DNA of 64,000 nucleotides, taken from assembly GCA_963707835.1 (NCBI GenBank), contig CAVPRI010000002.1, positions 1,674,001-1,738,000 of the forward strand, in the 5' to 3' direction. Positions 50,871 to 60,700 of this stretch are shown here, one piece after another (positions within the stretch are counted from its first letter, which is position 1; every line of letters starts with the position of its first letter). Source of the stretch: Bog-473 sp963707835 (GTDB lineage Bacteria > Actinomycetota > Acidimicrobiia > Acidimicrobiales > RAAP-2). Position numbers and translations under genes: made by a program. The notes below the pieces were generated by a model that saw only the letters and a program-made list of their open reading frames with translations, was not told the origin of the DNA and searched no databases.

Positions 50871-51617
50871 GTGCAACGCCGGAGGCCAGCGGGCCTGGGT
50901 CGGACTGCCGGCACGCTGACCACGTGCGCCCTGGTCGTGCTGACTGGGGTGATCCTCCAGATCTGCATCCCGGTGGCGCCGGCCGGGGCGGCGACCAGTG
51001 CCACCACCCTGTATCGCGACGCCTTGGCCACGACCCGCTCGTGGACCGTCCATTACGTGTCGAGCTCGACGGCGTCGCAGAAGACCCTCGTGCTGGCCGG
51101 TGACGCCGGCCCGGCGGCGGGGAGCCAGACCGTGACCCAGGGAGCGGGCCACATCACGATCGAGGTCATCGGGGAGACCACCTACATCATGGGCAATGCC
51201 ACCGGGCTCGAGAACCTGGCCGGCCTGAGCGCGGCACAGGCGGCCCAGTCGGCCGGACAGTGGATCGAATTCGCCACCAGCGACACCGCCTTCTCCTCGG
51301 TGGTGGCGGGCGTGCGCTCCGCCGACGTCGCCAAGGAGCTGGAGCTGACCGGGCCGCTCACGCTCGGGCGTGACCGGGTGATCGACGGCGTCGCGGTCGA
51401 TGCGGTCAAGGGAACCCAGACCTTCGGGCACACCCGCTCAACCGTGGTGCTCTACGTGCGTGCCCGGGGGTCACACCACCCGGTGGAGGAGGACTCGTTG
51501 GGGAGCACCGGGCATACCACCTCGGCTGAGCACGTGACGTACAGCGACTGGGGTGAGCACGTTCGCCCCGAGGCCCCCCGGGCCACCTTCCGCTTCGGCT
51601 CGGTCGGCGCGACGTGA
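50871..51617 (+). CDS. Secreted protein, paralogue 1 of a tandem pair
   Basis: 248 residues from GTG 50871 with a signal peptide (TCALVVLTGVILQICIPVAPAGA). The mature part has ATTLYRDALATTRSWTVHYVSSSTASQKTLVLAGDAGPAAGSQTVTQGAGHITIEVIGETTYIMGNATGLENLAGLSAAQAAQSAGQWIEF and a last strand TVVLYVRARGSHHPVEEDSLGSTG. The layout is shared with the next gene. It resembles LppX/LprG-type beta-sandwich proteins that bind lipids, but has no lipobox. Function unknown. Confidence 0.7.
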   Translation: MQRRRPAGLGRTAGTLTTCALVVLTGVILQICIPVAPAGAATSATTLYRDALATTRSWTVHYVSSSTASQKTLVLAGDAGPAAGSQTVTQGAGHITIEVIGETTYIMGNATGLENLAGLSAAQAAQSAGQWIEFATSDTAFSSVVAGVRSADVAKELELTGPLTLGRDRVIDGVAVDAVKGTQTFGHTRSTVVLYVRARGSHHPVEEDSLGSTGHTTSAEHVTYSDWGEHVRPEAPRATFRFGSVGAT

Positions 51618-51664
51618 CGCTCCGAGGAGCGTCTGGCTTCCCGACCCCCGCACTCGCCCCCGAG

Positions 51665-52501
51665 ATGAGAGGATGGCGCCCCTTGCGCCCCACCCTGACC
51701 CGTTCCACTTCCTCGATCCTCGCCCTCGGCACATTGGCCGCTCTGGGCGCGCTCTCAGTCGTCCCCGCCCTGCCGGCGAGCATCGCCGGGGCGTCGACGA
51801 CCACCACCGTGGCGGGGGGCGCGAGCGCGGCGAGCCTGTACCGGACCGCCGTCAAGGCCGCGACCGGGCAGAGCGTGCACTTCGTCTCGGTCGCCTCGCA
51901 GGACGGCGTGAGCATACGGGTGGTCGGCGATGCCGGGGGCAGCTCCGGTCGGCAGCAACTGGTCGTGACCAAGGGCTCGCTCTCCGAGCGTGTCACCGAA
52001 GAGGTGGTGGGGAAGATGGCGTACCTCCAGGCCAACCGTGCCGCGCTGGAGCGCGTCATCGGCCTGACCAGCGCGCAATCGGCCAAGTACGCCGGGAGCT
52101 GGCTCTCGTTCCCGGCCTCCACGCAGGGGTTGAGTCAGCTGGTCGGCGGATTGCTCGACTCGCAGATCGCGGCCGAGATCGCCATGGGCGGTCCCTACAC
52201 CTACGGCGATGCCACCACGGTGAACGGTCAACGGGTGGTGGCCATCCGGGGGACACAGGACACGTCGACGGGGACCAAGGCGACCACCGTGCTCTACGTG
52301 CCCGTTTCGGGAACGCGACAGCCCGTGGAGGAGGTCACCAACCCGGGCAAGAACGGTGGCACATCCGCTGTGCACGGCACCGTCACCTTCTCGAACTGGG
52401 GCGAGACCACCAGCGTGACCCGGCCGGCGCATTCCCGCTCGCTCCTGGCTGTGGCGCGCACGTCGACCGGTTCCAGCACCTCGACGACGTCCGGGGGTTG
52501 A
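51665..52501 (+). CDS. Secreted protein, paralogue 2 of a tandem pair
   Basis: 278 residues with a signal peptide (SILALGTLAALGALSVVPALPASIAGA). The mature part has SLYRTAVKAATGQSVHFVSVASQDGVSIRVVGDAGGSSGRQQLVVTKGSLSERVTEEVVGKMAYLQANRAALERVIGLTSAQSAKYAGSWLSF and TVLYVPVSGTRQPVEEVTNPGKNG. Blocks align one for one with the preceding gene, so the pair arose by tandem duplication. A GTG at 51614 overlapping the upstream stop is an alternative start, but ATG 51665 gives a better signal peptide. Confidence 0.7.
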   Translation: MRGWRPLRPTLTRSTSSILALGTLAALGALSVVPALPASIAGASTTTTVAGGASAASLYRTAVKAATGQSVHFVSVASQDGVSIRVVGDAGGSSGRQQLVVTKGSLSERVTEEVVGKMAYLQANRAALERVIGLTSAQSAKYAGSWLSFPASTQGLSQLVGGLLDSQIAAEIAMGGPYTYGDATTVNGQRVVAIRGTQDTSTGTKATTVLYVPVSGTRQPVEEVTNPGKNGGTSAVHGTVTFSNWGETTSVTRPAHSRSLLAVARTSTGSSTSTTSGG

Positions 52502-52515
52502 GGCCCGCCACCGGC

Positions 52516-54753
52516 TCAGGTCTTCCCTGCGGTGAGGTCGTAGACGGTCACGCCGCCGACGGTCTCGGCGGAGTAGTGGGCCTCCACCCATGAGGTGATC
52601 CGCGAGGCGACGCCGCTGCCGCTCTGGCCCCGACCCGCACCACCGCTGCCGAGTCCGCCACCACCGGCGATGAAGTAGTGGATCTTCCCCTCGGCCACGT
52701 CCTTCTCGAACTGGGCGAGACTCGGTGCCGGATCCGTCCCATTGAAGCCCCCGATGGCCATGACTGGCTCACCACTGGCCAACTGGTACCCGGCGGCGTT
52801 GTTGGAGTTCACCGTCGCCGCGGGCCAGGTGAAACGGCCTGCGTTCGCCTGCAGCAGCTTGGTGAGGGCCGGGTTCGAACGGCTGGCGTTCAGGAACCCG
52901 CCGCCGGCGCCACCACCCGCGCCACCACCCACACCACCTCCGCCCGCTCCGCCACCGGGCGCGCCCCCGCCGGCCGGGAAGCCACCGCCAGTGCCTCCGG
53001 CGAAGCCGCGTCCCGGGAAGCCACCGCCAGTGCCTCCGGCGAAGCCGCGTCCCGGGAATCCACCGCCGGGGAAGCCTCCTGCACCGGGTCCACCGCCATT
53101 GCGGAACCCTCCACCGGGAAAGCCGCCGCCGGGCCCGCCCTGGCTGGTGGCGGTCGGTGTCACCGAGGGCAGGGCTCCGTCGTGGGGGGTGGCCGCGGTG
53201 GCCACCGTGGAGAAGAGGGGTGCGGCCAGCGCGGCGCTCAGACCCAGTCCGGCCACCAGACCGACGGCCAGCTTGGGCACCGGGCGGAGGAGGGGAAGGG
53301 CCAGGATGGCGACGACCCCGAGGGCGCCGACCACAGCCACGAACGGTCGCAACGCCGGGAACCAGTTCGGTGTGCGGCCCAAGAGGACCACGCTCCACGC
53401 CGTGGTGACGGCGAGTCCTGCCGCGAGGCCGATGCGGCCGGCCCACGAGTCGCGACGCTCCCAGAGACCCATGGTGGCGATTCCGACCAGCGCGCCGAGC
53501 GGGGCGGCCAGGGCGACGGCGTAGTAGGGGTGGATGATCCCCTGGCCCAGGCTGATGACCAGGCCGGTGGTGACCAGGGAGCCGCCCCACAGCAACAGCG
53601 CGGCCCTTCTCCGGTCGGTGCGCGGGGCGCGGACGGTCACGGCCAGGAGGACGGCGCCCATCACCAGCGCACCGGGCATGACCCACGACATCATGTTCCC
53701 GAACTCGGCGTTGAAGAGCCGAGTGATGCCGGTCGGGCCCCACATGCTGCCGGTGGCGGCCGCACCCCCGACGCTGCCGGTCTCGTTCCCGGTGATCCGA
53801 CCGAAGCCGTTGTAGCCGAAGATGAGGTTCAAGATGCCGTTGTCCTGGGACCCGCCGACATACGGTCGATCCGCCGCCGGAGTCAGGGCCACCGCGACCA
53901 CCCACCAACCGCCGGCCACGACGACCGACGCGCCCATCACCACGACCTGCCAGACCCGGCGCCACCAACCGGTCGGTGCGGCCAGCAGGTACACGGCGGC
54001 CAGGACGGGGAGGACGATGAATGCTTGGAGCATCTTGGTGATGAACCCGAAGCCCACCAGGGCGCCCGCCAGCACGAGCCATCTCGTCCCGGCACGCTCG
54101 AGGGCACGCGTGGTGCCATAGGTGGCACCAGCGAGCAGCAGCGCCAGCATGGCGTCAGGATTGTTGTAGCGAAACATCAAGGCCGCCACCGGGGTGAGTG
54201 CCACCACGGCGGCACCGAGGAGCGCGGCCTGCGCGCTGAACCAGCGGCGCACCGACAAGTAGACGAGCCCCACGGTGGCCACGCCCATGAGGGCCTGCGG
54301 CACAAGGATGCTCCAGGCGTTGACGCCGAAGAGCCGCGCCGAGATCTCCATGGGCCACAAGAAGGCGGGTGGCTTGTCCACCGTGATGAAGTTCGAGGCG
54401 TCCGAGGACCCGAAGAAGAAGGCCTTCCAGCTCTTCGTGCCGGCCTGCACCGCCGCCGAGTAGAAGCTGTTGGCCCAACCGCTGGCCCCGAGACCCCAAA
54501 GATAGAGGACGGCGGTCGCCACCAGCAGGGCGAGGAGCGCCGGGCGCACCCACGGTGCGTCCGTCTCCTTGCCCCGCCAGAACCGACCGACCGGTCCGCG
54601 CCGCGACCCGGCTCCCTCGGCCGGTGAGGCCAGCGCGGCCCGGACCGGCGGACCCTCGGGCACGCTGACCGGCAGTGTGGGAGGAGCGTCGGGTCCTGCC
54701 GGAAGATCGAGGACGCCCACGGGCGAGCCCGGGTCGGGCGTGGGATCCGTCAT
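52516..54753 (-). CDS. GT39-type membrane glycosyltransferase with Gly-rich insert
   Basis: 745 residues. A proline-rich cytoplasmic start is followed by a dozen membrane spans and the ArnT/PMT-like catalytic loop with WANSFYSAAVQAGTKSWKAFFFGSSDASNFITVDKPP (acidic and DKPP motifs). After the spans comes a Gly-rich repeat region (GFPGGGF, GFPGRGFAGGTGG twice) and a C-terminal external domain (NAGRFTWPAATVNSNNAAGYQLASGEPVMAIGGFNGTDP, ISSWVEAHY). It resembles YkcB-type enzymes that move sugars from polyprenyl-phosphate to envelope acceptors. Its start overlaps the GT2-GtrA stop by ATGA, so the donor and transferase are made together. Confidence 0.88.
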   Translation of the reverse strand: MTDPTPDPGSPVGVLDLPAGPDAPPTLPVSVPEGPPVRAALASPAEGAGSRRGPVGRFWRGKETDAPWVRPALLALLVATAVLYLWGLGASGWANSFYSAAVQAGTKSWKAFFFGSSDASNFITVDKPPAFLWPMEISARLFGVNAWSILVPQALMGVATVGLVYLSVRRWFSAQAALLGAAVVALTPVAALMFRYNNPDAMLALLLAGATYGTTRALERAGTRWLVLAGALVGFGFITKMLQAFIVLPVLAAVYLLAAPTGWWRRVWQVVVMGASVVVAGGWWVVAVALTPAADRPYVGGSQDNGILNLIFGYNGFGRITGNETGSVGGAAATGSMWGPTGITRLFNAEFGNMMSWVMPGALVMGAVLLAVTVRAPRTDRRRAALLLWGGSLVTTGLVISLGQGIIHPYYAVALAAPLGALVGIATMGLWERRDSWAGRIGLAAGLAVTTAWSVVLLGRTPNWFPALRPFVAVVGALGVVAILALPLLRPVPKLAVGLVAGLGLSAALAAPLFSTVATAATPHDGALPSVTPTATSQGGPGGGFPGGGFRNGGGPGAGGFPGGGFPGRGFAGGTGGGFPGRGFAGGTGGGFPAGGGAPGGGAGGGGVGGGAGGGAGGGFLNASRSNPALTKLLQANAGRFTWPAATVNSNNAAGYQLASGEPVMAIGGFNGTDPAPSLAQFEKDVAEGKIHYFIAGGGGLGSGGAGRGQSGSGVASRITSWVEAHYSAETVGGVTVYDLTAGKT
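52981..53058. repeat. 39-bp exact tandem duplication in the GT39 gene
   Basis: Two back-to-back identical 39-bp units (52981-53019, 53020-53058) encode the same 13 residues of the Gly-rich segment. The unit length keeps the frame, so the number of repeats can vary between strains without breaking the protein. Confidence 0.85.
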
Positions 54754-55961
54754 GGGGACACCTCCAAGAACTCAGTGGCCGGGATGGACCCGGGGCGGAA
54801 GATCCAGGCTCGCAACACGGCGAACCGGATGACGGCGGCGAGCGCGTTGGCCACGGTCAGGGCCAGCAGCTGCACCAGGAGGACGCCGGGGGCGGCCCAG
54901 TGCGCGATCACGAGCCCGAGCGAGGTCAGGCCGAGGCTCACGAGATAGAGCCCCCCGGCGACGGCCAACAACCGGCCCCGGCGCGACAGCCCGTCGCTCG
55001 AGCGCGACAGCTCGCGGTGGACCGCGGTGTTGAACAGCGTGGCGATGGCCATGGCCACCGCATTGGCGCCGAACGCGCCGAGCAGTGGTCGCCAGGCGAC
55101 GAAGAGGAACAGGTAACCGAGGGTCGACACCACGCCGACACCGGCGAAGCGGAGCAGCTGGTCGGCGGTGACCTGGTTGGATCGCATGCGCTGCAGTCCC
55201 TTGGGGCGGCGGACGAGCATGCGCCACACGCCGCGCAGGTCGTCGGTGGCAGTCGCCACGATGTCGACACGCGAGTCGGGGTCGTCGACCCAGTCCACCG
55301 GGACCTCGCCGATGCGCAGGCCCAGGCGCTCGGCCGTCACCAGCATCTCCGTGTCGAAGAACCATTCGTCGTCCTCCACCAGGGGTAGGAGCCGTTGCGC
55401 GACGTCACGGCGGAGCGCCTTGAACCCGCACTGGGCGTCGCTGAACCGCCCCCGCAACGTGAGCTTGAGCAGAAGGTTGTAGCCCCGGGAGATCAGCTCG
55501 CGCTTGGGGCCGCGCACCACGTTGGCCCCCCGGGCCAGGCGTGAGCCAATGACGACATCACGGTGACCCGACAGCAGCGGTGCCACCAACGGGAGAAGGG
55601 CCTCGAGGGAGGTCGACAGATCGACGTCCATGTAGGCCACGACGGGAGCGATGCTGGTCGACCACGCGGCGCGCAGTGCGCAGCCCCGGCCCTTGCGGGG
55701 CAGGTGCACGGCGGCCACGCCTCGCAGCCGTTCCGCCAACCCCTTTGCCACCTCGTAGGTGTCGTCGGTGCTGGCGTTGTCCACCACGGTCACGAGGGCG
55801 CGGAAGGGAAAGTGGTCGTCGAGGAACTCCCGCAATGTCGTCACCCGCTCGGCCAGCCCCGGGGCCTCGTTGTAGACGGGGACGACGATCTCGACATCGA
55901 CGGGCGCCCGCCGGGGGTCGACGTCGATCTCTCGTGGGGCCAGGGTGGTCATGAAAGGCAT
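54750..55961 (-). CDS. GT2 dolichol-phosphate-type glycosyltransferase fused to GtrA
   Basis: 403 residues. The N-terminal GT2 domain has VEIVVPVYNEAPGLAERVTTL, VTVVDNASTDDT, VVAYMDVDLSTSLEALLPL (DxD), VVIGSRLARGA, and SDAQCGFKALRRDVAQRLLPLVEDDEWFFDTEML. The C-terminal GtrA-like domain has four spans from LLRFAGVGVVSTLGYLFLFVAW to LALTVANALAAVIRFAVLRAW. It would make and flip polyprenyl-phosphate sugars used by the overlapping GT39. The start is ATG 55961. Confidence 0.9.
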   Translation of the reverse strand: MPFMTTLAPREIDVDPRRAPVDVEIVVPVYNEAPGLAERVTTLREFLDDHFPFRALVTVVDNASTDDTYEVAKGLAERLRGVAAVHLPRKGRGCALRAAWSTSIAPVVAYMDVDLSTSLEALLPLVAPLLSGHRDVVIGSRLARGANVVRGPKRELISRGYNLLLKLTLRGRFSDAQCGFKALRRDVAQRLLPLVEDDEWFFDTEMLVTAERLGLRIGEVPVDWVDDPDSRVDIVATATDDLRGVWRMLVRRPKGLQRMRSNQVTADQLLRFAGVGVVSTLGYLFLFVAWRPLLGAFGANAVAMAIATLFNTAVHRELSRSSDGLSRRGRLLAVAGGLYLVSLGLTSLGLVIAHWAAPGVLLVQLLALTVANALAAVIRFAVLRAWIFRPGSIPATEFLEVSP

Positions 55962-56059
55962 CGTGCCGCCCTCGACTCCGTCCTCGATGGGGACCAGCTG
56001 AGCGTCGGGTGTGAAGCCCGAGGGTTGCCGGCCGGCAGGCCCTCGGCGGGTCTCAGGCG

Positions 56060-57616
56060 CTATGAGACAGGTTCCGGAGCTATCTCCACCGGTCCCGTTT
56101 CCGCCGGCGCGGAGGTGACCGGGAGGCGCACCGTGACGGTCATACCCTGCCCCGGTGCCGAGATGGCCGTGACCGTCCCGCCGTGCGCGGCCACGATGGC
56201 CGAGACGATGGACAGCCCCAGACCGCTGCCGCTCCCCGCGCCCCTGCCGTCGGGTCCGCGGGAGCGTGCGGGATCCACCCGGTAGAAGCGCTCGAACACA
56301 CGCCGGGCCTCCTCGGCCGGCATACCCGGGCCGTCGTCGCGCACCTCGACCACCGCCTCGTCGTCGACCTGGTCGACCCGGACCGTGGTGGCCGTGCCCT
56401 CGGGCGTGTGGGCCCGCACGTTGGCCAGCAGGTTGTCGACGACCTGGCGCAGTCGGTCCTTGTCCCCCACGACCTCGACCGGGCGGGCGGCGGAGAAGCT
56501 CGCCGGCCACCGCGGGCCCACCGCCGTCGCGGTGCGCACCGCCTCGGAGACCAGTCCCACCAGCTCGACCGGTGCCTCCTCCATGGGCACGCCCTCGTCG
56601 AGCCGAGCCAGGGTCAACAGGTCGTTCACCAAGCGGTCCATGCGAGCGGTCTCGGTTCGGATCCCCGACGCGATGCGGGGCAGGTCCTCGGAGCGCTGGC
56701 CGGCGCCGCGTTCGAAGAGCTCGGCGTAGGCCGAGACGGCGGCGATCGGGGTGCGCAACTCGTGGGAGGCGTCGGCCACGAACTGCCGGAGATGTTGCTC
56801 GTTCTCCCTCAACCGCGCCTCGGAGCGGAGGCGGGCGTCGAAGGCCGCCTGGATCCGCTCGAGCATGACGTTGAGCGCCCGAGCCAGCCGGCCCACCTCG
56901 GTCGGCCGGTCGGCGCCGGGCACCCGCTGGTCGAGGTCACCCGCAGCGATCGAATCCGCGGTGCGCTCCACGTCCTCGAGCGGGCGCAGGCCCAGCCGGA
57001 CGAGCCACCAGCCCGCGGCGAGGGCGAACACCAGGGCCAGGGCGGTCACCGCGAGCTCGGTGAGGAACAGCGTGTGGAGCGTGCTCGTCTGATCGGTCAG
57101 CGGCTGAGCTTCCACGAGTACGTCGTTGCCGCCCCCTGGGGCCTTGTACGCCCGCACCCGGAAAGCAGGGCCGGACGGGTCGACCGAGCTCGTCGTGAAG
57201 TAGGCGACCTGAGAACCGTCGGACTGGCTGGAGAATCCACTGATCGGGGAGGGTAGCTGCGGTCGGTACGAGTGGCTTCCCACGTAGGCCGCGCATTCAT
57301 AGCCGTTGACCACCGACCCGTTCTGCTTGACGACGGCGATGTAGTAGATGCCGGAGACATTGCCGGCACCCCCTCCGTCGAAGGAACCGAAGGGCCCACC
57401 TCCGTTGCCGGCGCCCCCCCCGTCCGCCGGTGGCGTGAAGCATGCCGCCGTGCCGTCGGCATTCACCGGGAACTTGCGGAAATGCTGCGCCAGTTGCTGG
57501 TCCACCTGTTGATAGACGGTGGACCGCAGGGCCGAGTAGGTCGCGAAGTCGGCGACAACCAGGGCGACGACGGCGATCAGGCCGACCGCGACGAGCAGGC
57601 GCAGTCGGAGCGACAC
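56060..57616 (-). CDS. OmpR/PhoR-type sensor histidine kinase
   Basis: 518 residues. A span (LLVAVGLIAVVALVVADFATYSA), an external domain with a Gly-rich stretch, a second span (FLTELAVTALALVFALAAGWWLVRLGL), HAMP (RPLEDVERTADSIAAGDLDQRVPGADRPTEVGRLARALNVMLE), HisKA with phospho-accepting His (FVADASHELRTPIAAVSAYAELF) and HATPase_c with N, G1, F and G2 boxes (NLLANVRAHTPEG, EVRDDGPGMPAEEARRVFERFYR, GSGLGLSIVSAIVAAHGG). The start is GTG 57616, immediately after the stop codon of the response regulator gene. It probably controls the envelope glycosyltransferases downstream. Confidence 0.92.
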   Translation of the reverse strand: MSLRLRLLVAVGLIAVVALVVADFATYSALRSTVYQQVDQQLAQHFRKFPVNADGTAACFTPPADGGGAGNGGGPFGSFDGGGAGNVSGIYYIAVVKQNGSVVNGYECAAYVGSHSYRPQLPSPISGFSSQSDGSQVAYFTTSSVDPSGPAFRVRAYKAPGGGNDVLVEAQPLTDQTSTLHTLFLTELAVTALALVFALAAGWWLVRLGLRPLEDVERTADSIAAGDLDQRVPGADRPTEVGRLARALNVMLERIQAAFDARLRSEARLRENEQHLRQFVADASHELRTPIAAVSAYAELFERGAGQRSEDLPRIASGIRTETARMDRLVNDLLTLARLDEGVPMEEAPVELVGLVSEAVRTATAVGPRWPASFSAARPVEVVGDKDRLRQVVDNLLANVRAHTPEGTATTVRVDQVDDEAVVEVRDDGPGMPAEEARRVFERFYRVDPARSRGPDGRGAGSGSGLGLSIVSAIVAAHGGTVTAISAPGQGMTVTVRLPVTSAPAETGPVEIAPEPVS

Positions 57617-57779
57617 TCAGGCCGCTCCACTCGATGCCGAGGTCTCGGGCTCCCGCAGGGTGTAGCCGACCAGTCGGATGGTGTGGATCAGTGGCGGCCC
57701 GAACTTCTCGAGCTTCTTGCGCAGGTAGCTCACGTAGGTCTCCACCACGTTCCCGTCGCCACCGAAGTCGTAGTGCCAT
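57617..57779 (-). CDS. Response regulator, C-terminal end only (cut at the contig join)
   Basis: The last 54 residues of an OmpR/PhoB-type winged-helix DNA-binding domain, WHYDFGGDGNVVETYVSYLR followed by KKLEKFGPPLIHTIRLVGYTLREP to the stop at 57617. The receiver domain and the first half of the DNA-binding domain are absent. The sequence changes at about 57,779 to unrelated SLBB coding sequence. Confidence 0.9.
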
Positions 57780-57780
57780 C
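57779..57780. other. Join between unrelated sequences (probable assembly chimera)
   Basis: To the left is actinobacterial two-component DNA; to the right is the interior of an acidobacterial-looking polysaccharide-export gene. Both genes are cut in conserved domains and joined out of frame, with no IS, tRNA or att site at the join. The exact base is uncertain by about three. Confidence 0.8.
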
Positions 57781-60700
57781 GAGATGTGGATCACCAGCCG
57801 CCCGGTCGGCGGCAGGTTTTCCAGTTCGTCGAGCGTGGCGTGCCACTGTTGCAGAGTGGCGCTTTTCGCCAGCTTGTCCTCGGCGTCGCCGAGGTCAGGC
57901 AGAAGCTTGAACGAAGCTTCCTGTCCCCGCACCTGCCGGATCAGCTCGGCGCGGTTCTTCTCTTCCATCTCGCGCACCTGGCGGCGTTCGAGAATCGCGC
58001 CGTAAGGATAGGCATCGGCGCGCAGCCCGCCTGCCCGTGCCAGCACTGAACTCAGGCGCTCGCCTTCCTGAATGCCGTAGTCGCCGGGGTGCATGACTTC
58101 GCCCTTCACCGTAATCACCGACCCAATATCGTTCCAGCCCGCCAGTTGGCGGATGGTCAGCACGTCACCGTCGTGCAGGAGCATGTCGGTGTCGGGCTCG
58201 CCGGCCAGAGCGCGGGCGATGGGCACCGCAGTGTGTTCCCCCATGACCTGCGAGCCGTTTTCGACCGTGTAGCGGGTCAGGTCCGCGGCGTCGGTAAAAG
58301 CTCCGCGCTTCAGCCCGCCCGCGAGGCGCACCAGCTGCGCCGCAGTCATGTCCTCGCCCAGCGGATACTTGCCCGGCCGTGCCACTTCGCCTTCGATCTT
58401 CACCGTGGGGGGATCGACTTTTGAAAGATTGCGATGAATGAATACCCGGTCTTTGGGCTCGAGGCTGATATTGTCGGCGTCGTCCCCGGCCAGCGCGCGC
58501 TCCAGATTCACGCTGAGTACCTTCAACTTGCCTTGCGGCGTGCGGCGAAAGACTTGCGCGTCGGTGAGCATCGCATCGGGAGTCACGCCGCCCGCCAGGT
58601 ACACGGCGTCGCGCAGGCGAGTCGCGCCGTTGGTCACGTGTTCGCCGGGATGGCGCACTTCGCCGCTCACGGTGACAACTGGAGGATCTTCGAAGTCGAA
58701 CCGTCCAAAGATGCGCACAGTATCGAAGGGCTGGAGCGTCACATCCTGGGCATTCGGCTGGGCGTTCGGCTGGGCGTTCGGCTGGGGGTTCGGCTGGGGG
58801 TTCGGCGCCCCGACTGCGGCGGACGCGTTCGATTCCCCGTCGTGTCCCTTGCCGGCCAGGGCATCGGCGAGATTGAAGGCGATGACCTGGGGAGCGAAGT
58901 CAGGCGGCGCCAGGCGGATGATTTCAGCATGGGTCGCGGCCGGTTCCGGCAGCAGATCGGCATAAGACCGGATCAGATCCGTGATGCGCATGCCCTCCTG
59001 ATAGGCGTGCTTGCCGGGATGAACCACGTGGCCGTCGAGATAAACGGTGCGCTCGCTGTAGGGCAGGATGGGCGTGATGCGAATCTTGTCCCCGTCCTGA
59101 ATCTTGAAATTCTCGAGCGCCGCCGTGACTGCCTCCGCATTGTTATTTTCCGGCAGATTGCTCCCCGGCAGATCCAGACGCAGCAGGGTGCGGCCCTGGT
59201 GGGCGACCACACGTTCCACTTCGATGTGGCGCAAGGTGCCGGTGTTGAGCACGCCGCCGGCCAGCGCCAGCGCTTCGGCGAGATCATGCTCATGATTCAG
59301 TTCGTAGATCGCGGGACGGCGCACCATGCCCTCCACCGTCAGTTCCGCACCGAGGGGAGGAACCATGATCGTGTCCCCAGCGCGCAAGCGCTCCAGGCTC
59401 GAGCAGGACCCCCTGCAACAACAGTTCGTAGAGATCGATTTCCCCGACCAGCTGTGGGCCCCGGTAGTGGCGCAGGATGCGCAGCGATCCGCGCGAGGTC
59501 GGGCCGCCGGCCTGGTAGAGGGCATTCAGCGGGGTCGAGAGCGAACTCACGTCATAAGCGCCGGGCCGCAGCACATCGCCGACCACATACACGCGCACGG
59601 TGCGCAGCCGGGCCAGCGCGACATCGGCGTGCACGTCACGGAATTCGCTACGCAGCACGCTCTGCACCAACTGCTGCACATCGCCGAGACTGCGCCCATT
59701 CACTTCGATGGCTCCCGCTTCCGGCAGGGTCACGCGGCCTTCGCGGTCCACCACGCGCTGCAAGTGCTCGGAAACTCCGCCCCACAGCTCGATGCTGAGC
59801 CCATCTCCCGGACCGAGCACATAGTCCGGCCCCACCGGCAAGTCCATCGGGAGTTCGTCGAAATTGCCTGTGCCATTGCGGAAGATGGCTTCGCCAAACC
59901 GCGTGGGCACCGGGGAACGCCGCGAGATCTGGGTATAAAGATCGTAGAGCGACGGCACCTCCGCATAGGGATTCACCCGGCGACGAATCGGGGGATGGTC
60001 TTCGTTTTCTTCCGCGAATTGTCTGGGCCGCTGCCAGCGGGTGTCGGGCCGCGAGTTAAACGCGCCAGACCGGATGTCGGCAGGCGGCTGAGAGGAAGCG
60101 TAATCCGGTCCCGACGCGTTTCCGCCAACGCGTGAGGCGCTGGGAGACGACGGAACGGAAGGCGAAGAGTAGGGAGAAACTCCGGGCTCCATCGAGCCTA
60201 GGCGCTGTCCGGATGCGCCCGATTCGTCCATGCTGGCGCTCAGCAATCCCGGAATCCCTTCCGGGCTGATGCGCGGCAGCGCTCCTTCTTGTGGCGGATC
60301 CGTCGTAGGTGTCCGGATTTGCGGTCGTATCCGCCAAGCTCTGCCGCCGGCGGTAATCCGTGGGAGGCTGCTGGTCGGGTTGCGCCGGGAACCGGTTCGC
60401 CGGCTGCGTGGTCCGGTCGGGTGTAGGGAATCCGTCGTCGGAGTAGCCTTCGTTTCCGGAATCTCGCATCCTGGTTTTGTCCTGGTCCTCGGGACCCAGT
60501 TCTTCGTGTTGGGACCAGTATTTCTCCTCGTCATTGCGCCCGGCTGAAGTCGTAGAGCCACCGGCCGTCGCCGAAGCGGAAGTCCGCAGGCGCTCGATTC
60601 CATTTTTTTCTTTCTCCTGCCGCGTGGGCTTCGGACGCACATAGCCACGTGATTCGATCTGCTGGGTGGCCAGCACGCGCACGTTGTTGTCCTCCCGCAG

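Noticed and set aside
52678..54627. A 649-codon open frame on the plus strand opposite the GT39 gene
   Set aside because: It is a mirror of the high-GC GT39 codons, has no start context, domain or hydrophobic pattern, and is explained by third-position GC bias.
57000..58200. Natural recombination or gene transfer as the cause of the change at 57.78 kb
   Set aside because: No IS, integrase, tRNA or repeat lies there, and both genes are cut mid-domain. Assembly chimerism is simpler, though reads are needed to prove it.
57297..59525. A single 742-codon open frame linking SLBB sequence to the sensor kinase region, suggesting a natural fusion
   Set aside because: Beyond 57,780 the frame is not the frame of the kinase or the response regulator. 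Its residues there are antisense-like, so the open frame is an accident of the contig join.
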